Shown here piece by piece: positions 28,101 through 36,637 of a stretch of DNA of 64,000 nucleotides (position 1 is its first letter; each line of letters starts with the position of its first letter). The notes beneath the pieces were generated by a model. That model worked only from the letters and a program-made list of their open reading frames with translations, was not told the DNA's origin and did no database searches. The DNA is from Gemmatimonadota bacterium (GTDB lineage: Bacteria > ARS69), in NCBI GenBank assembly GCA_030747075.1, contig JASLLL010000002.1:101821-165820 (forward strand), read 5' to 3'. The position numbers and the translations under genes were made by a program.

Positions 28101-29425
28101 GAGGGTCCGGGTTCGTTGCTTTCGCCGCGTGCGCCGTCGTGGTGGTGTCGGCGGCGTCCTGCTCGTCCCCGGAAGCGGAACGCCCGCCCCGGTCCACCGT
28201 CGTCGCGCTGGACGGAGCGGACTGGCGGCTCGCGCTCCCTCTCGTGCGGCAGGGCAAGTTGCCGGTGCTGTCGGCACTGCTGCGAGCGGGTGCGTCGGGC
28301 ATCATGCTCTCCAACCCCGATTACAGCTGGTCTCCGGTTCTCTGGACGACCATCGCCACGGGCCGCCTTCCCGAACGCCACGGCGTCACGGCGTTCATGA
28401 CGAGCGTCCCCGGAATGGACCGCAAGATCCCGACGCCTTCCACCTCCCGAACCTGCCGCGCCCTATGGAATCTCTTTTCGGAGAGCGGCAGGACTGCGGG
28501 CTTCGTGGGCTGGTGGGTAACCTGGCCTGCGGAGGAAATCCGGGGATTCATGGTGTCCGACCACTTCTCCGTGTCCCGATTCGATCTGGGCCGGGACTTC
28601 GAGCGAGAGGTGGAAGAGCCGGTCTTCCAGGCCCGACAGACCTGGCCCGAGGAACTGGCGGCGGAACTGGCTCCGCTTCGCGTCCCGCGCGACTCCATCG
28701 GGGTCGACGATCTCTCGCGCTTCGCCGATCTTCCCGATGGCTACCGGTTTCCCGACCGCTTCCGGAAGTTCGACAAGGTGAGCGAGTTCTCCATCGCGCA
28801 CTCCGTGGACCGCACGCATCACGCGGCAGGCATGCATCTGCTTCGCCGGGAGTCTCCCGAACTGTTCGGCGTCTTCTACGAAGGCGTCGATGTCCTTCAG
28901 CATTTCCTCTGGGAGGACATGGATCCGGAAGGAGCGGGCACGGCCCCTTCCGTCCGGGAGCGCGAGATATTCGGAGAGACGATCGAACGCTACTACGCCT
29001 TCGCGGACGGGATGATCGGTGAACTCGTGGAGGCCGGAGGGAGCGAGCGGGCGGTGATGATCGTGAGTGACCACGGCTTTCAGCCGTCCACGGAACGCTA
29101 CGAGAAGAAGGGGATCTCCGGGGAGCACCGGCGGCAGTCGTTCTTTCTGTTTGCGGGGCCGGGCGTGCGCCGGGGCGTGCGTGCGGACTCCGTGGACGCC
29201 ATCGACATCACTCCGACGATTCTGGTGTACCACGGACTTCCCTGGGGCGAGGACATGGACGGAGTGCCGGCCGCACGCCTTCTGCGCGACGACTGGCGTG
29301 CCGCGCACCCCGTTCGGTCCGTCCCCACCTGGGAGACCGGACCGTGGAAGCGTCCGGAACTGCCGGAGGATCCCGCGACGCGTGATCTCGAAGAGCGAAT
29401 CCGATCACTGGGGTACATCGAATGA
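28097..29425 (+). CDS. Alkaline phosphatase superfamily lipoprotein 2
   Basis: A 442-residue paralogue of the preceding protein, coupled to it by a GTGA overlap. It has a lipoprotein signal (VVVSAASC), VVALDGADWRLALPL, the nucleophile region SPVLWTTIATGRLPERHG, GWWVTWPAEEIRGFMVSDH (closely matching the previous protein), YEGVDVLQHFLW and IVSDHGFQPS. It ends IRSLGYIE. The near-identical motif order indicates tandem duplication followed by divergence. Confidence 0.87.
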   Translation: MRGSGFVAFAACAVVVVSAASCSSPEAERPPRSTVVALDGADWRLALPLVRQGKLPVLSALLRAGASGIMLSNPDYSWSPVLWTTIATGRLPERHGVTAFMTSVPGMDRKIPTPSTSRTCRALWNLFSESGRTAGFVGWWVTWPAEEIRGFMVSDHFSVSRFDLGRDFEREVEEPVFQARQTWPEELAAELAPLRVPRDSIGVDDLSRFADLPDGYRFPDRFRKFDKVSEFSIAHSVDRTHHAAGMHLLRRESPELFGVFYEGVDVLQHFLWEDMDPEGAGTAPSVREREIFGETIERYYAFADGMIGELVEAGGSERAVMIVSDHGFQPSTERYEKKGISGEHRRQSFFLFAGPGVRRGVRADSVDAIDITPTILVYHGLPWGEDMDGVPAARLLRDDWRAAHPVRSVPTWETGPWKRPELPEDPATRDLEERIRSLGYIE

Positions 29426-30771
29426 CAAGCGCGCGTGCCGTCCTTCTCGCCGCACTCCCGGCTGCGCTCCTCGCGGCCGGATGCACCGGCGGCAAAGAGC
29501 CACCCGTGGCGACGGACGCGCCACAGGTCATACTGATCACGCTCGACACATTCCGTGCGGACCACATGGGATGCGCCGGGAGCCCCACGGTGCGCACGCC
29601 CCGGCTGGACCAACTGGCGCGACGCGGCACGCAGTGGAGCGGGGCCGTCACCCCCATCCCGCTGACGACGCCCTCGCACGCGTCGATCCTGAGCGGCGCC
29701 CACCCGCGCGACCACGGACTGGTCGCCAACCGGATGCGCCTCAGGCCCTCCGTCGCGACGATCCCTTCGGTGCTCGGCGCGCGGGGCCTGAACTCCGCCG
29801 CGGTCGTGTCCAGCCCGATCGTTCTGGGCCGTGAACTCGGCCTCGACCGGGGCTTTGCGAAGTACCGGATCATCCCGGAGCAGTACCGCCTGGCCCCCGG
29901 GCAGGGCGTCTGGACCACAAACGCCGCGCTGGAACTCCTGTCCGGGAATCCGGACTTCCTGTGGGTCCACTACTTCGACGCCCACCTGCCCTATACACCG
30001 CCCGCGCCGATGGGACTCCTGTACGGCGTGCCGGGGCCGTACGGATCGGGCGAGGACCTTCACGAAGCCCAGACGCGCTTTCGGGAAGGCCCCGAACCCG
30101 CGCGCGAAGAGGTACAAGCCATGACCGCGCGCTATGCGGCGGAGGTGACCTTCCTCGATGCCTGCGTCGGGACGGTGGTGCGGGCCGCTCCCGGCGCCAC
30201 CATCCTTCTGACCGCGGACCACGGCGAAGGGCTCTTCGATCACGATCGCTACTTCGGACACGACATCCACCTCTATGAACCTTCCCTGCGCGTGCCCCTT
30301 CTCGCGGCCGGAGCCGGAGTCGATGCGGGGCGCCTTGTGCAGACGGGAGTTGCCACGACCGATGTCGCGCCGACGATCCTGGCGATGTTCGGGATGGACG
30401 CCCCTTCCGGCATGACCGGGCGGGACCTCCTGCGTGACCCCCCCGGCGAGGGCGACGCACCGCCGCTCTTCGCGGAGACGCACCCTCTTCCGGAGAAGGG
30501 CAGGCCGCTCTACGCGCTTCGCACGGAGAAGCACAAGGTCGTCTGGGAGCCGAGAGCGGGCCGGTGGCGCTACTACGATCTCGTCGCCGACCCGGCGGAG
30601 CAGACCGACCTGAGCGAGGAGCGGTCACAGTATCTGGAGATGCTGGAGTCCGACCTGCGACGGGATCTCACCAGCCGCCCACCGCTGGGCGCCCGGCCGA
30701 TCCGCGCGGAATCCGCCGAAGAGGAGGCGAATGTGCGCGACGCGCTCCGGAGCCTGGGGTACGTGAATTGA
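29422..30771 (+). CDS. Sulfatase-like lipoprotein 3
   Basis: A 449-residue sulfatase-fold protein with a lipoprotein signal (LLAAGCTG). It carries LITLDTFRADHMGCAG and the active-site segment TTPSHASILSG, where a true sulfatase would have Cys or Ser as formylglycine precursor; Thr is found here, as in phosphotransferases and phosphodiesterases of the superfamily. Later TADHGEGLFDHDRYFGHD completes the metal site. It ends LRSLGYVN and overlaps its upstream neighbour by ATGA. A phosphatase, phosphodiesterase or phosphoglycerol/phosphoethanolamine transferase role is more likely than sulfate removal. Confidence 0.85.
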   Translation: MTSARAVLLAALPAALLAAGCTGGKEPPVATDAPQVILITLDTFRADHMGCAGSPTVRTPRLDQLARRGTQWSGAVTPIPLTTPSHASILSGAHPRDHGLVANRMRLRPSVATIPSVLGARGLNSAAVVSSPIVLGRELGLDRGFAKYRIIPEQYRLAPGQGVWTTNAALELLSGNPDFLWVHYFDAHLPYTPPAPMGLLYGVPGPYGSGEDLHEAQTRFREGPEPAREEVQAMTARYAAEVTFLDACVGTVVRAAPGATILLTADHGEGLFDHDRYFGHDIHLYEPSLRVPLLAAGAGVDAGRLVQTGVATTDVAPTILAMFGMDAPSGMTGRDLLRDPPGEGDAPPLFAETHPLPEKGRPLYALRTEKHKVVWEPRAGRWRYYDLVADPAEQTDLSEERSQYLEMLESDLRRDLTSRPPLGARPIRAESAEEEANVRDALRSLGYVN

Positions 30772-32000
30772 CCGTGTGGCGGGCGCACCTCGCGCCACTT
30801 GCCGCGGCGGCGGTGGTGACGCTGTCCGGATGCGGCGGTCGCGCGGACGACGGGCGCATCTTCCTTCTGGTGACTGTGGACACGCTCCGCGCCGATCATC
30901 TGGGAGAGTGGGGGTACCCGCGCGGCACGACGCCCGTTCTCGATCGACTGGCCGCCGGGTCGGTGGTCTTCGCTGAGTGCGCGTCCGTATCCTCGTGGAC
31001 CATGCCCGCAATGGGCACGATCGCGACGGGACTGCGCCCTGCCGAGCACGGCCTGGTGTACTGGCACCTCCCGCTGGCCGATGTCCCTGCGACGCTGGCG
31101 GAGGTTCTGGAAGATGCCGGCATCGCCACGGCCTTCTTCGGCAATCCCATCCCGAGGCTCCGCGGGCTCCAGCGCGGCTTCGGAAGATGGGAGACTCGCG
31201 ACGGCGACGACCTCACCGCCTGCCGGGACGCCGCGCGCTGGCTTCAAGAGAACCGGGACCGCGATCGCTTCCTGTGGGTGCATCTGCTTGCGCCGCACGC
31301 CCCGTATGATCCACTCCCGCAGACCGTCCCTCCGCGCGGCGGCCACGGCATGACGGACCTCTACGACGGCGAGATTCGAACCGCCGACCTCTTTCTGAAG
31401 GAACTCCTGCGCGCGGCGGGCCCGGAAGCGGCGGTGCTCGTGACCGCGGATCACGGAGAGTCGCTGGAGGAGCGACGCGAATTCCGATACGACCACGGAC
31501 GGTTCCTCTACGAAGAACTCCTGCGCATTCCCCTGATCCTCCGCCTGCCCGGGGAGGCCGCGGCTCTTCGGCGGGATCGAGTCTCGCTGGCGGATGTTGC
31601 GCCGACCATCTGTGATTGGTTCGGCACCGCGCCGCCGGGCGGCTCCTTCGGAAAGTCATTGCTCGCGGGCACGCGTGAGCCGGACCGGGTGTCGTTCGCC
31701 TCGGTCGTGGAGGATGACCCCCCGCGACATCGCGACACGCGCTGGTCCGTTCGCGCGGGCCGATGGAAGTCGGTCTTCAACGAAACGCGCGGCACGGTCC
31801 GCCTCTTCGATCTGGACGCCGACCCGATGGAGACCGCCGACCTTTCCGCTGCCAATCCTTCGGAGACCGAGCGGGCCAGAGCTCTCCTCGACGAATGGAT
31901 CCACCGCGCGCCCATGCCCGACATCCCGTTTGAGCGGCGCTTCTCCCGCGAAGAGCTCGACCGCCTGAAAAGCCTGGGTTATCTGGGCGGCTCCCCGTAG
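30768..32000 (+). CDS. Sulfatase-like lipoprotein 4
   Basis: A 410-residue relative of the preceding protein: lipoprotein signal (VVTLSGCGG), VTVDTLRADHLGEWGYPRG, active-site segment SSWTMPAMGTIATGL with Thr at the nucleophile position, and TADHGESLEERREFRYDHG. It ends LKSLGYLGGSP. The start is placed at TTG 30768, which overlaps the previous stop as TTGA and fits the overlap pattern of the operon; GTG 30774 is possible. The frame continues upstream only as a shadow. It is the last gene of the YfhO operon. Confidence 0.83.
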   Translation: MTVWRAHLAPLAAAAVVTLSGCGGRADDGRIFLLVTVDTLRADHLGEWGYPRGTTPVLDRLAAGSVVFAECASVSSWTMPAMGTIATGLRPAEHGLVYWHLPLADVPATLAEVLEDAGIATAFFGNPIPRLRGLQRGFGRWETRDGDDLTACRDAARWLQENRDRDRFLWVHLLAPHAPYDPLPQTVPPRGGHGMTDLYDGEIRTADLFLKELLRAAGPEAAVLVTADHGESLEERREFRYDHGRFLYEELLRIPLILRLPGEAAALRRDRVSLADVAPTICDWFGTAPPGGSFGKSLLAGTREPDRVSFASVVEDDPPRHRDTRWSVRAGRWKSVFNETRGTVRLFDLDADPMETADLSAANPSETERARALLDEWIHRAPMPDIPFERRFSREELDRLKSLGYLGGSP

Positions 32001-32008
32001 CGGCCCTC

Positions 32009-32038
32009 TTGTTTCCCGGGGGGGGAACACGATACAAT
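32009..32038 (+). promoter_or_regulatory. Sigma-70-type promoter for the PNGase F-like gene
   Basis: TTGTTT (32009-32014) and TACAAT (32033-32038) are spaced by 18 bases and lie 55 bases before the start codon. The spacer holds TTCCC and GGGAA arms that might also end transcription from the operon upstream. Confidence 0.45.
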
Positions 32039-32093
32039 CGGGTTGTCGTCGTCGGCACTTCGGCGTGCCTCCTCCAGAATCCAGGAGAGCGTG

Positions 32094-33449
32094 ATGGAAC
32101 CCCGCCCCGCCCGATCCCGGTTTGCGTTGGCCCTTCTCGTCTGTCTGGTGGCCGTCCCTGCTGCGGCCGCACCGGGTGACACCACCTGGGTCCGTACTTT
32201 TCAGGAGGACTTCATCAACTGGGCCACCCCCCACGACAGCTCGTTCACCTTCCCCGACGATCCCTTCGCGTATTCGCAAGTGGTGCTCTTCTACACGATC
32301 GGCTGCCCGACCTCCCCGGGGGACTGCGACCCGTGGGACCGGCTCGGGTACCTGCAGGTGGTGGGAGACACCGAGATGACGGAGATCGCCCGCATCGTCA
32401 CACCGTATGACATCACCGGAGGCGGCGGTCCGGGCACATGCACCTGGGAGATCAATGTCTCGCCGTACAAGACCCTTCTCACGGGAGAAGTCACGCTCCG
32501 GAACTACATCGAAAGCTGGATCGGAGGAACGCGCGGGTGGCTTGCCACGCTGGACTTTGCGTTCATTGAAGGGGAACGCGAATACGAACCCTACCGTGTG
32601 GCCAACCTGTGGCAGGCGGGGCACGCCACCTACGGCGACCCGGACAACCCCGTGGATGCGGCCTTCCAGCCCATGACCATCCCCACCGATCCCGCCACCG
32701 CGAAGATCAAGGTGCGCGTGCTCGCAAGCGGACACGGACAGGGCAACACGGACAACTGCGCGGAGTTCTGCCGGAAAGAGCACTCTCTGATTGCGGGCGG
32801 CGACACCTACTCGCACAACCTCTGGCGTACGGACTGCTCGGTGAATCCGTGCAGCCCGCAGGGAGGCACCTGGACTTTCGCCCGCGCGGGATGGTGCCCG
32901 GGAGCGGATGTGAAGCCGTGGAATGTGGACATCACGTCTTCCTTCACCCCCGGCCAGCCGATCACGCTGGACTATGACATCGAGCCGTATGAGAACTTCT
33001 GCAGACCGTCGAATCCGGATTGCGTCAGCGGTTCCACCTGCGCCGACTGCGACTACAACTACACCGGGCACACGCAACCGCACTACACCATCCGCGCGCA
33101 GGCCATTCTCTATTACCTCCGAACCTCGGTCACCGGAGCGGGAGAGCAGGGGAACGCCGAAACGGCGTCCGGACGCTCCATGAATGTGAACGCATCTCCC
33201 AACCCCTTCTCAGGTTCCACCACGCTGACCGGTACCGTGAGCCGACCGGGCCGCGTCCGCGTGACCATCCACGACGCGTCGGGAAGGCTCGTCCGGGCGA
33301 TGTCCCGCTTCCAGGCCGTACCCGGCACCCTGGCGGTTCCATGGGACGGCCGCGACACGGAGGGGACACCCGTGGCCGCGGGGACTTACTTCGCGCGGAT
33401 GATCGCCGACGGCACCGGGTCGGTGGCGAAGGTGGTCGTGATTCGGTAA
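32094..33449 (+). CDS. Secreted PNGase F-like protein with sorting domain
   Basis: A 451-residue exported protein. After a signal peptide (cleavage near AAAAPGD) come two jelly-roll-like halves resembling peptide-N-glycosidase F: CPTSPGDCDPWDRLGYLQVV near residue 65 and RAGWCPGADVKPWNVDI near residue 265, rich in cysteine. The family cleaves N-glycans from asparagine of glycoproteins. The last ~85 residues are a FlgD/Por-like sorting domain (NASPNPFSGSTT to AAGTYFARM). The ATG at 32094 follows CAGGAG. The sequence does not settle whether it deglycosylates or only binds glycans. Confidence 0.8.
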   Translation: MEPRPARSRFALALLVCLVAVPAAAAPGDTTWVRTFQEDFINWATPHDSSFTFPDDPFAYSQVVLFYTIGCPTSPGDCDPWDRLGYLQVVGDTEMTEIARIVTPYDITGGGGPGTCTWEINVSPYKTLLTGEVTLRNYIESWIGGTRGWLATLDFAFIEGEREYEPYRVANLWQAGHATYGDPDNPVDAAFQPMTIPTDPATAKIKVRVLASGHGQGNTDNCAEFCRKEHSLIAGGDTYSHNLWRTDCSVNPCSPQGGTWTFARAGWCPGADVKPWNVDITSSFTPGQPITLDYDIEPYENFCRPSNPDCVSGSTCADCDYNYTGHTQPHYTIRAQAILYYLRTSVTGAGEQGNAETASGRSMNVNASPNPFSGSTTLTGTVSRPGRVRVTIHDASGRLVRAMSRFQAVPGTLAVPWDGRDTEGTPVAAGTYFARMIADGTGSVAKVVVIR

Positions 33450-33517
33450 TGGCGGCGGTGCACTCTGCGTGCAGGACGCGGAGCCGCACCAGAATATGCA
33501 AGGCGCCCCATTGTGCG

Positions 33518-33553
33518 GGCCGGCTTCGCGCCCGGCCGGACGCGAAGCCGGCC
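33518..33553. terminator. Strong hairpin between convergent genes
   Basis: GGCCGGCTTCGCG (33518-33530) and CGCGAAGCCGGCC (33541-33553) form a perfect 13-base-pair stem with a 10-base loop. It lies between the stop of the PNGase F-like gene (+) and the end of the remnant gene (-), so it can stop both transcripts. There is no T-run, so it may instead slow polymerase or protect 3' ends. Confidence 0.6.
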
Positions 33554-33572
33554 AGGCGCATCCGGTCTCTTC

Positions 33573-33788
33573 TCAGCGCAACATCAGCATCTTCTGCGCT
33601 CCGGAGATCTCGCCGTCGACGAGAATTCGGACGAAGTAGACGCCACTCGGCATGGCTTCATCCAGTGTGTCAATCGGGAGCCGCTCCCATCCCGGAGCGA
33701 CCGCCGATCCGGCCGCCAGCCATACCAGCATGACCGGCAGCAGGAGTGACCCGCATCGTTGAACCCAACCGGTGGGTTCGCCTTTCAT
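33573..33788 (-). pseudogene. Deleted secreted protein: signal peptide joined to sorting-domain tail
   Basis: Only 71 codons remain. They encode a signal peptide (LLLPVMLVWLAAGSAVA), a dozen linking residues, and the last strands of a FlgD-like sorting domain (MPSGVYFVRILVDGE then KMLMLR). The start has a perfect AGGAGG ribosome site, and the reading frame is intact across the join. All mature protein and the first half of the sorting domain are missing. This looks like an in-frame internal deletion of a larger exported protein rather than a designed small protein. Confidence 0.65.
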
Positions 33789-33881
33789 GAGCAACCTCCT
33801 CTGTGCACGGAAACTCCCGCCATGCGAAGCCATCGGCTACGCCCCGGGCGACGATACCCGGCTGAGAACCCCGGAACAAGC

Positions 33882-33913
33882 GCGGCCCCCGGGGAACCCC
33901 CCGGAGGCCGCGT
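33882..33913 (-). terminator. Hairpin downstream of the trypsin-like protease gene
   Basis: CGCGGCC (33882-33888) pairs with GGCCGCG (33907-33913), extended by inner C/G-rich pairing. It begins 26 bases after the protease stop on the minus strand and is followed by CTTGTTCC there, a weak T-rich tail. Confidence 0.5.
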
Positions 33914-33939
33914 CAAAGTCAAGAGGAAGTAGCCACGGC

Positions 33940-36498
33940 TTACCGAAGAACGCTCATCCTCTGCATCTCCGTCCGGCCCTCCGCTTCCAGCCGGTAGAAA
34001 TACACCCCCGCCGACACGAGACGGCCGGCTGAGTCCCGCCCGTCCCAGCGAGCCGTGTGGCTCCCGGCCTTGTGGACTCCATCCACAAGCGTCCGCACGA
34101 GGCGCCCGGACACATCAAACACATCCAGCCGTGCCGTGGAACTGCCGCTCAGGTGGAAAGAGATTTCCGTCACGCCGTCAAAGGGGTTCGGGCGGTTCGC
34201 GGAGAGAAACTCCCCGGAGGCCGCCTGGGAGACTTCGCCCACGCCGGTCTGCGTGTCTTCGCAGACGGTGCAGGCCCCCTGAAGGACCGGCGTCGTGTCG
34301 AGCGACCAGCTGGTCACGCTTCCGGTATCGCTGCCCGCATGATCCGACACCGTCAGCGTCCAGGTTCCGGAGACATTCTGACCGTTGAACGCACTCAATG
34401 ACGCAAAGGGTGCGCCCGTCCCCGAGTACCACGGCGTCGTACCGGAGCAGTGGCTCTCCAGATTCACGCCGGACGCGTCGTCAAAGGTGACGGCCATGTC
34501 GTTGTCGCTGCATCCGTATCCGGAAGTGGTTCGTCCCGGGCGATCCAGCAGCGTCACGGAAGTCCCGGAAGGGCTCTGCAACACGATCTTCAGGTCGCCG
34601 ACATAGCTGTGGTTGATCGAGACATTCACATTCACATCCGACAGCGTGAAGCTCGATCCCACATCCAGCGTTGTGGAAACACCGGCGGAGCTGTTGTCCG
34701 GAATCGACGCCGGAAGCCCGGACGGCATGAGCTGCTCTCCCACAGTGCCGCTGAAGGAGTGCGACCAGGGGCCGCCCTCGGCGCTGCTGACGGAAAGGTC
34801 CAGCGCGATGGTTGTCCCGCAGGCGATGGTCGGGTCCAACTCCAGCGTGAAGTGCGGCGATTGGCTGGTGGCCACCGTGCCATTCGCCATGTTCGACCAG
34901 GAAGCCGTTCCGTCCGTGACGCTCACCCCGGGTGTTGAAGAGGACAGAACTCCCTGAATGCCGGTGTGGTCTCCGCCGGATGCGCGAAGGTCCACACTCA
35001 CGGTGATCGTTTCGCCCGGTTCCCAGATCCCGTTCACATTGGCTGCGCTGGACGGGCAAGCGTCGGTGGATGCTTCGGCGACGAACTGCAGACTGCCGAT
35101 GCCGGACGGATACGATCCCGCAACACTCGATGCGCCGGTGTTGCCCGGATCCAGCCAGTCCTTCAGACGCGCCGACGACGAAGACCCGTTCCACGCCACG
35201 GAGAACTTCCCGTAGCAGTCGTAGTTGATGTTGCTGCACGACGCCAGACCCCCCGAAAGGAAACCGACCAGAGAGTGCGTGCCGGAATCCCACAGCCCGG
35301 AACCGGAAGACCCCGGCTCGGTGGTGCCGTCTTCCCAGTCATCGACATACCAGTGAGTGTTCGACCCCCCGCTCCCGATGCAGCTGTTCCCCGTGGAGAG
35401 AGAGTTCGTGTTGAAGCTGATGGCTTTCTCGTCCGTGTTCGGATGATGAATGCCGACGCTCCCGCCCGGGGTGGACCCGGAGTTGTCCCACCCGGCGTAG
35501 TACACCTGATAGGCCGGGTTTGGATCGGAGTTCAGCTCCACAAGGCAGAAGTCCACATCCGAACGCCGGGCACGGAAAGTGGCCCCCGACTGGTTCTGTG
35601 AAAGAGACCCCCCGGAAAGCGCCCCGCAACTGGGGGACTCGTAGTTCCAGTAGACCACCAGACTCGATGCGTTCCCGGAAGTCACGCCGCAGTGGTTCGC
35701 GGTCAGGAAGTAGTTCCGGAAGTCCCCGTTGGTGTTGTTCACCATGGACCCGGTACACATGAGGCTGCCGCCGGTCGAGTACACGGCCACGCTCTGGATT
35801 TCATCGCGCCAGGGATCTCCCTCGGGGCAGATCACATCGTTGTTGCACCAGCCCTGCCGCCCGCCGGGCACCTGAAGATGGAAGAGGTCCCGGTATCCGT
35901 ACCCGACATGAGTCAGTTCGAATCGCGGCTCGGCCTTGACCTTCTCCGGCACCAGCATTTCCAGCACGCACTCATCGCCGGGAACGACCGGCAACCAGAG
36001 TTCGCCGGTTTCCGTGACATCTTCCGCCGTATACGGCCCCTGATAGTAGTCCCGCACTCGGCTGCTCACATGAATGGTGGCGCCATACGGGAGATTGCAG
36101 GATGCGAAGCCCAGATTCAGATCCGTCGCGCCGGGCGCACGGATGGCAAGCCGCCAGAGGCGCTCGCCGGTGGGAAGCGTCTCCCGGGTGCCGTGGCTCG
36201 ACGGCGTCACGAAGACATCCATCGGTTCCGCATAGCGGATCGGGCCCGGGGAAGTCATCGAAGCGGCCTCGTCTTCCGAGAGAAGCGCCGACACATCCAA
36301 CCGAGGAAGCTCAAGAACCTCCACGCCGGAGGGGGCGGCCCCCATCCCGAGAAGAGATGCGGGAGGAGAACTCATTCCGGCCGAGGCGGGGAGTACCGAT
36401 GCCAGCAGGAACAGAAGGGCAAGAGAACACGAAGTCAGGGAAGCAGGCGAGAGCGGAGCGCTCTGGCGCACAGTCGCACGGGTGTTGCCCGGATGCAT
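33940..36498 (-). CDS. Secreted trypsin-like (lysyl endopeptidase-type) protease with P domain and sorting domain
   Basis: An 852-residue multidomain exported peptidase. After the signal peptide and a ~200-residue propeptide-like region comes a serine protease domain like Achromobacter lysyl endopeptidase: histidine in FLTANHCG, aspartate in SDVDFCLVEL, serine in EPGSSGSGLWD. A ~100-residue CARDB-like segment follows, then a proprotein convertase P domain (INHSYVGDLKIVLQSPSGT to GTWTLTVSDHAG) and a FlgD-like sorting domain (NRPNPFDGVTE to SAGVYFYRLEA). The ATG at 36498 follows AAGGAG. It is likely surface-anchored and used for protein digestion. Confidence 0.88.
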   Translation of the reverse strand: MHPGNTRATVRQSAPLSPASLTSCSLALLFLLASVLPASAGMSSPPASLLGMGAAPSGVEVLELPRLDVSALLSEDEAASMTSPGPIRYAEPMDVFVTPSSHGTRETLPTGERLWRLAIRAPGATDLNLGFASCNLPYGATIHVSSRVRDYYQGPYTAEDVTETGELWLPVVPGDECVLEMLVPEKVKAEPRFELTHVGYGYRDLFHLQVPGGRQGWCNNDVICPEGDPWRDEIQSVAVYSTGGSLMCTGSMVNNTNGDFRNYFLTANHCGVTSGNASSLVVYWNYESPSCGALSGGSLSQNQSGATFRARRSDVDFCLVELNSDPNPAYQVYYAGWDNSGSTPGGSVGIHHPNTDEKAISFNTNSLSTGNSCIGSGGSNTHWYVDDWEDGTTEPGSSGSGLWDSGTHSLVGFLSGGLASCSNINYDCYGKFSVAWNGSSSSARLKDWLDPGNTGASSVAGSYPSGIGSLQFVAEASTDACPSSAANVNGIWEPGETITVSVDLRASGGDHTGIQGVLSSSTPGVSVTDGTASWSNMANGTVATSQSPHFTLELDPTIACGTTIALDLSVSSAEGGPWSHSFSGTVGEQLMPSGLPASIPDNSSAGVSTTLDVGSSFTLSDVNVNVSINHSYVGDLKIVLQSPSGTSVTLLDRPGRTTSGYGCSDNDMAVTFDDASGVNLESHCSGTTPWYSGTGAPFASLSAFNGQNVSGTWTLTVSDHAGSDTGSVTSWSLDTTPVLQGACTVCEDTQTGVGEVSQAASGEFLSANRPNPFDGVTEISFHLSGSSTARLDVFDVSGRLVRTLVDGVHKAGSHTARWDGRDSAGRLVSAGVYFYRLEAEGRTEMQRMSVLR

Positions 36499-36571
36499 CC
36501 GGTATCTCCTTGGTGGCAGGTCCGTGGGGGGGGTACGCAAGGGTACCACAGATGGCCGCCCGGATGAAACA

Positions 36572-36601
36572 CGCCCGCCCCTCCATGTGAAGAGACGGGC
36601 G
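36572..36601 (-). terminator. Possible terminator of the cytochrome operon
   Basis: CGCCCG (36572-36577) and CGGGCG (36596-36601) can pair about 37 bases after the cytochrome c stop on the minus strand; TGTTTC follows. The stem is short and the loop long, so it may be weak. Confidence 0.35.
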
Positions 36602-36637
36602 CAGTCGTCTGAGGTCAGTCTCCGTCCGGGGAAAGAA

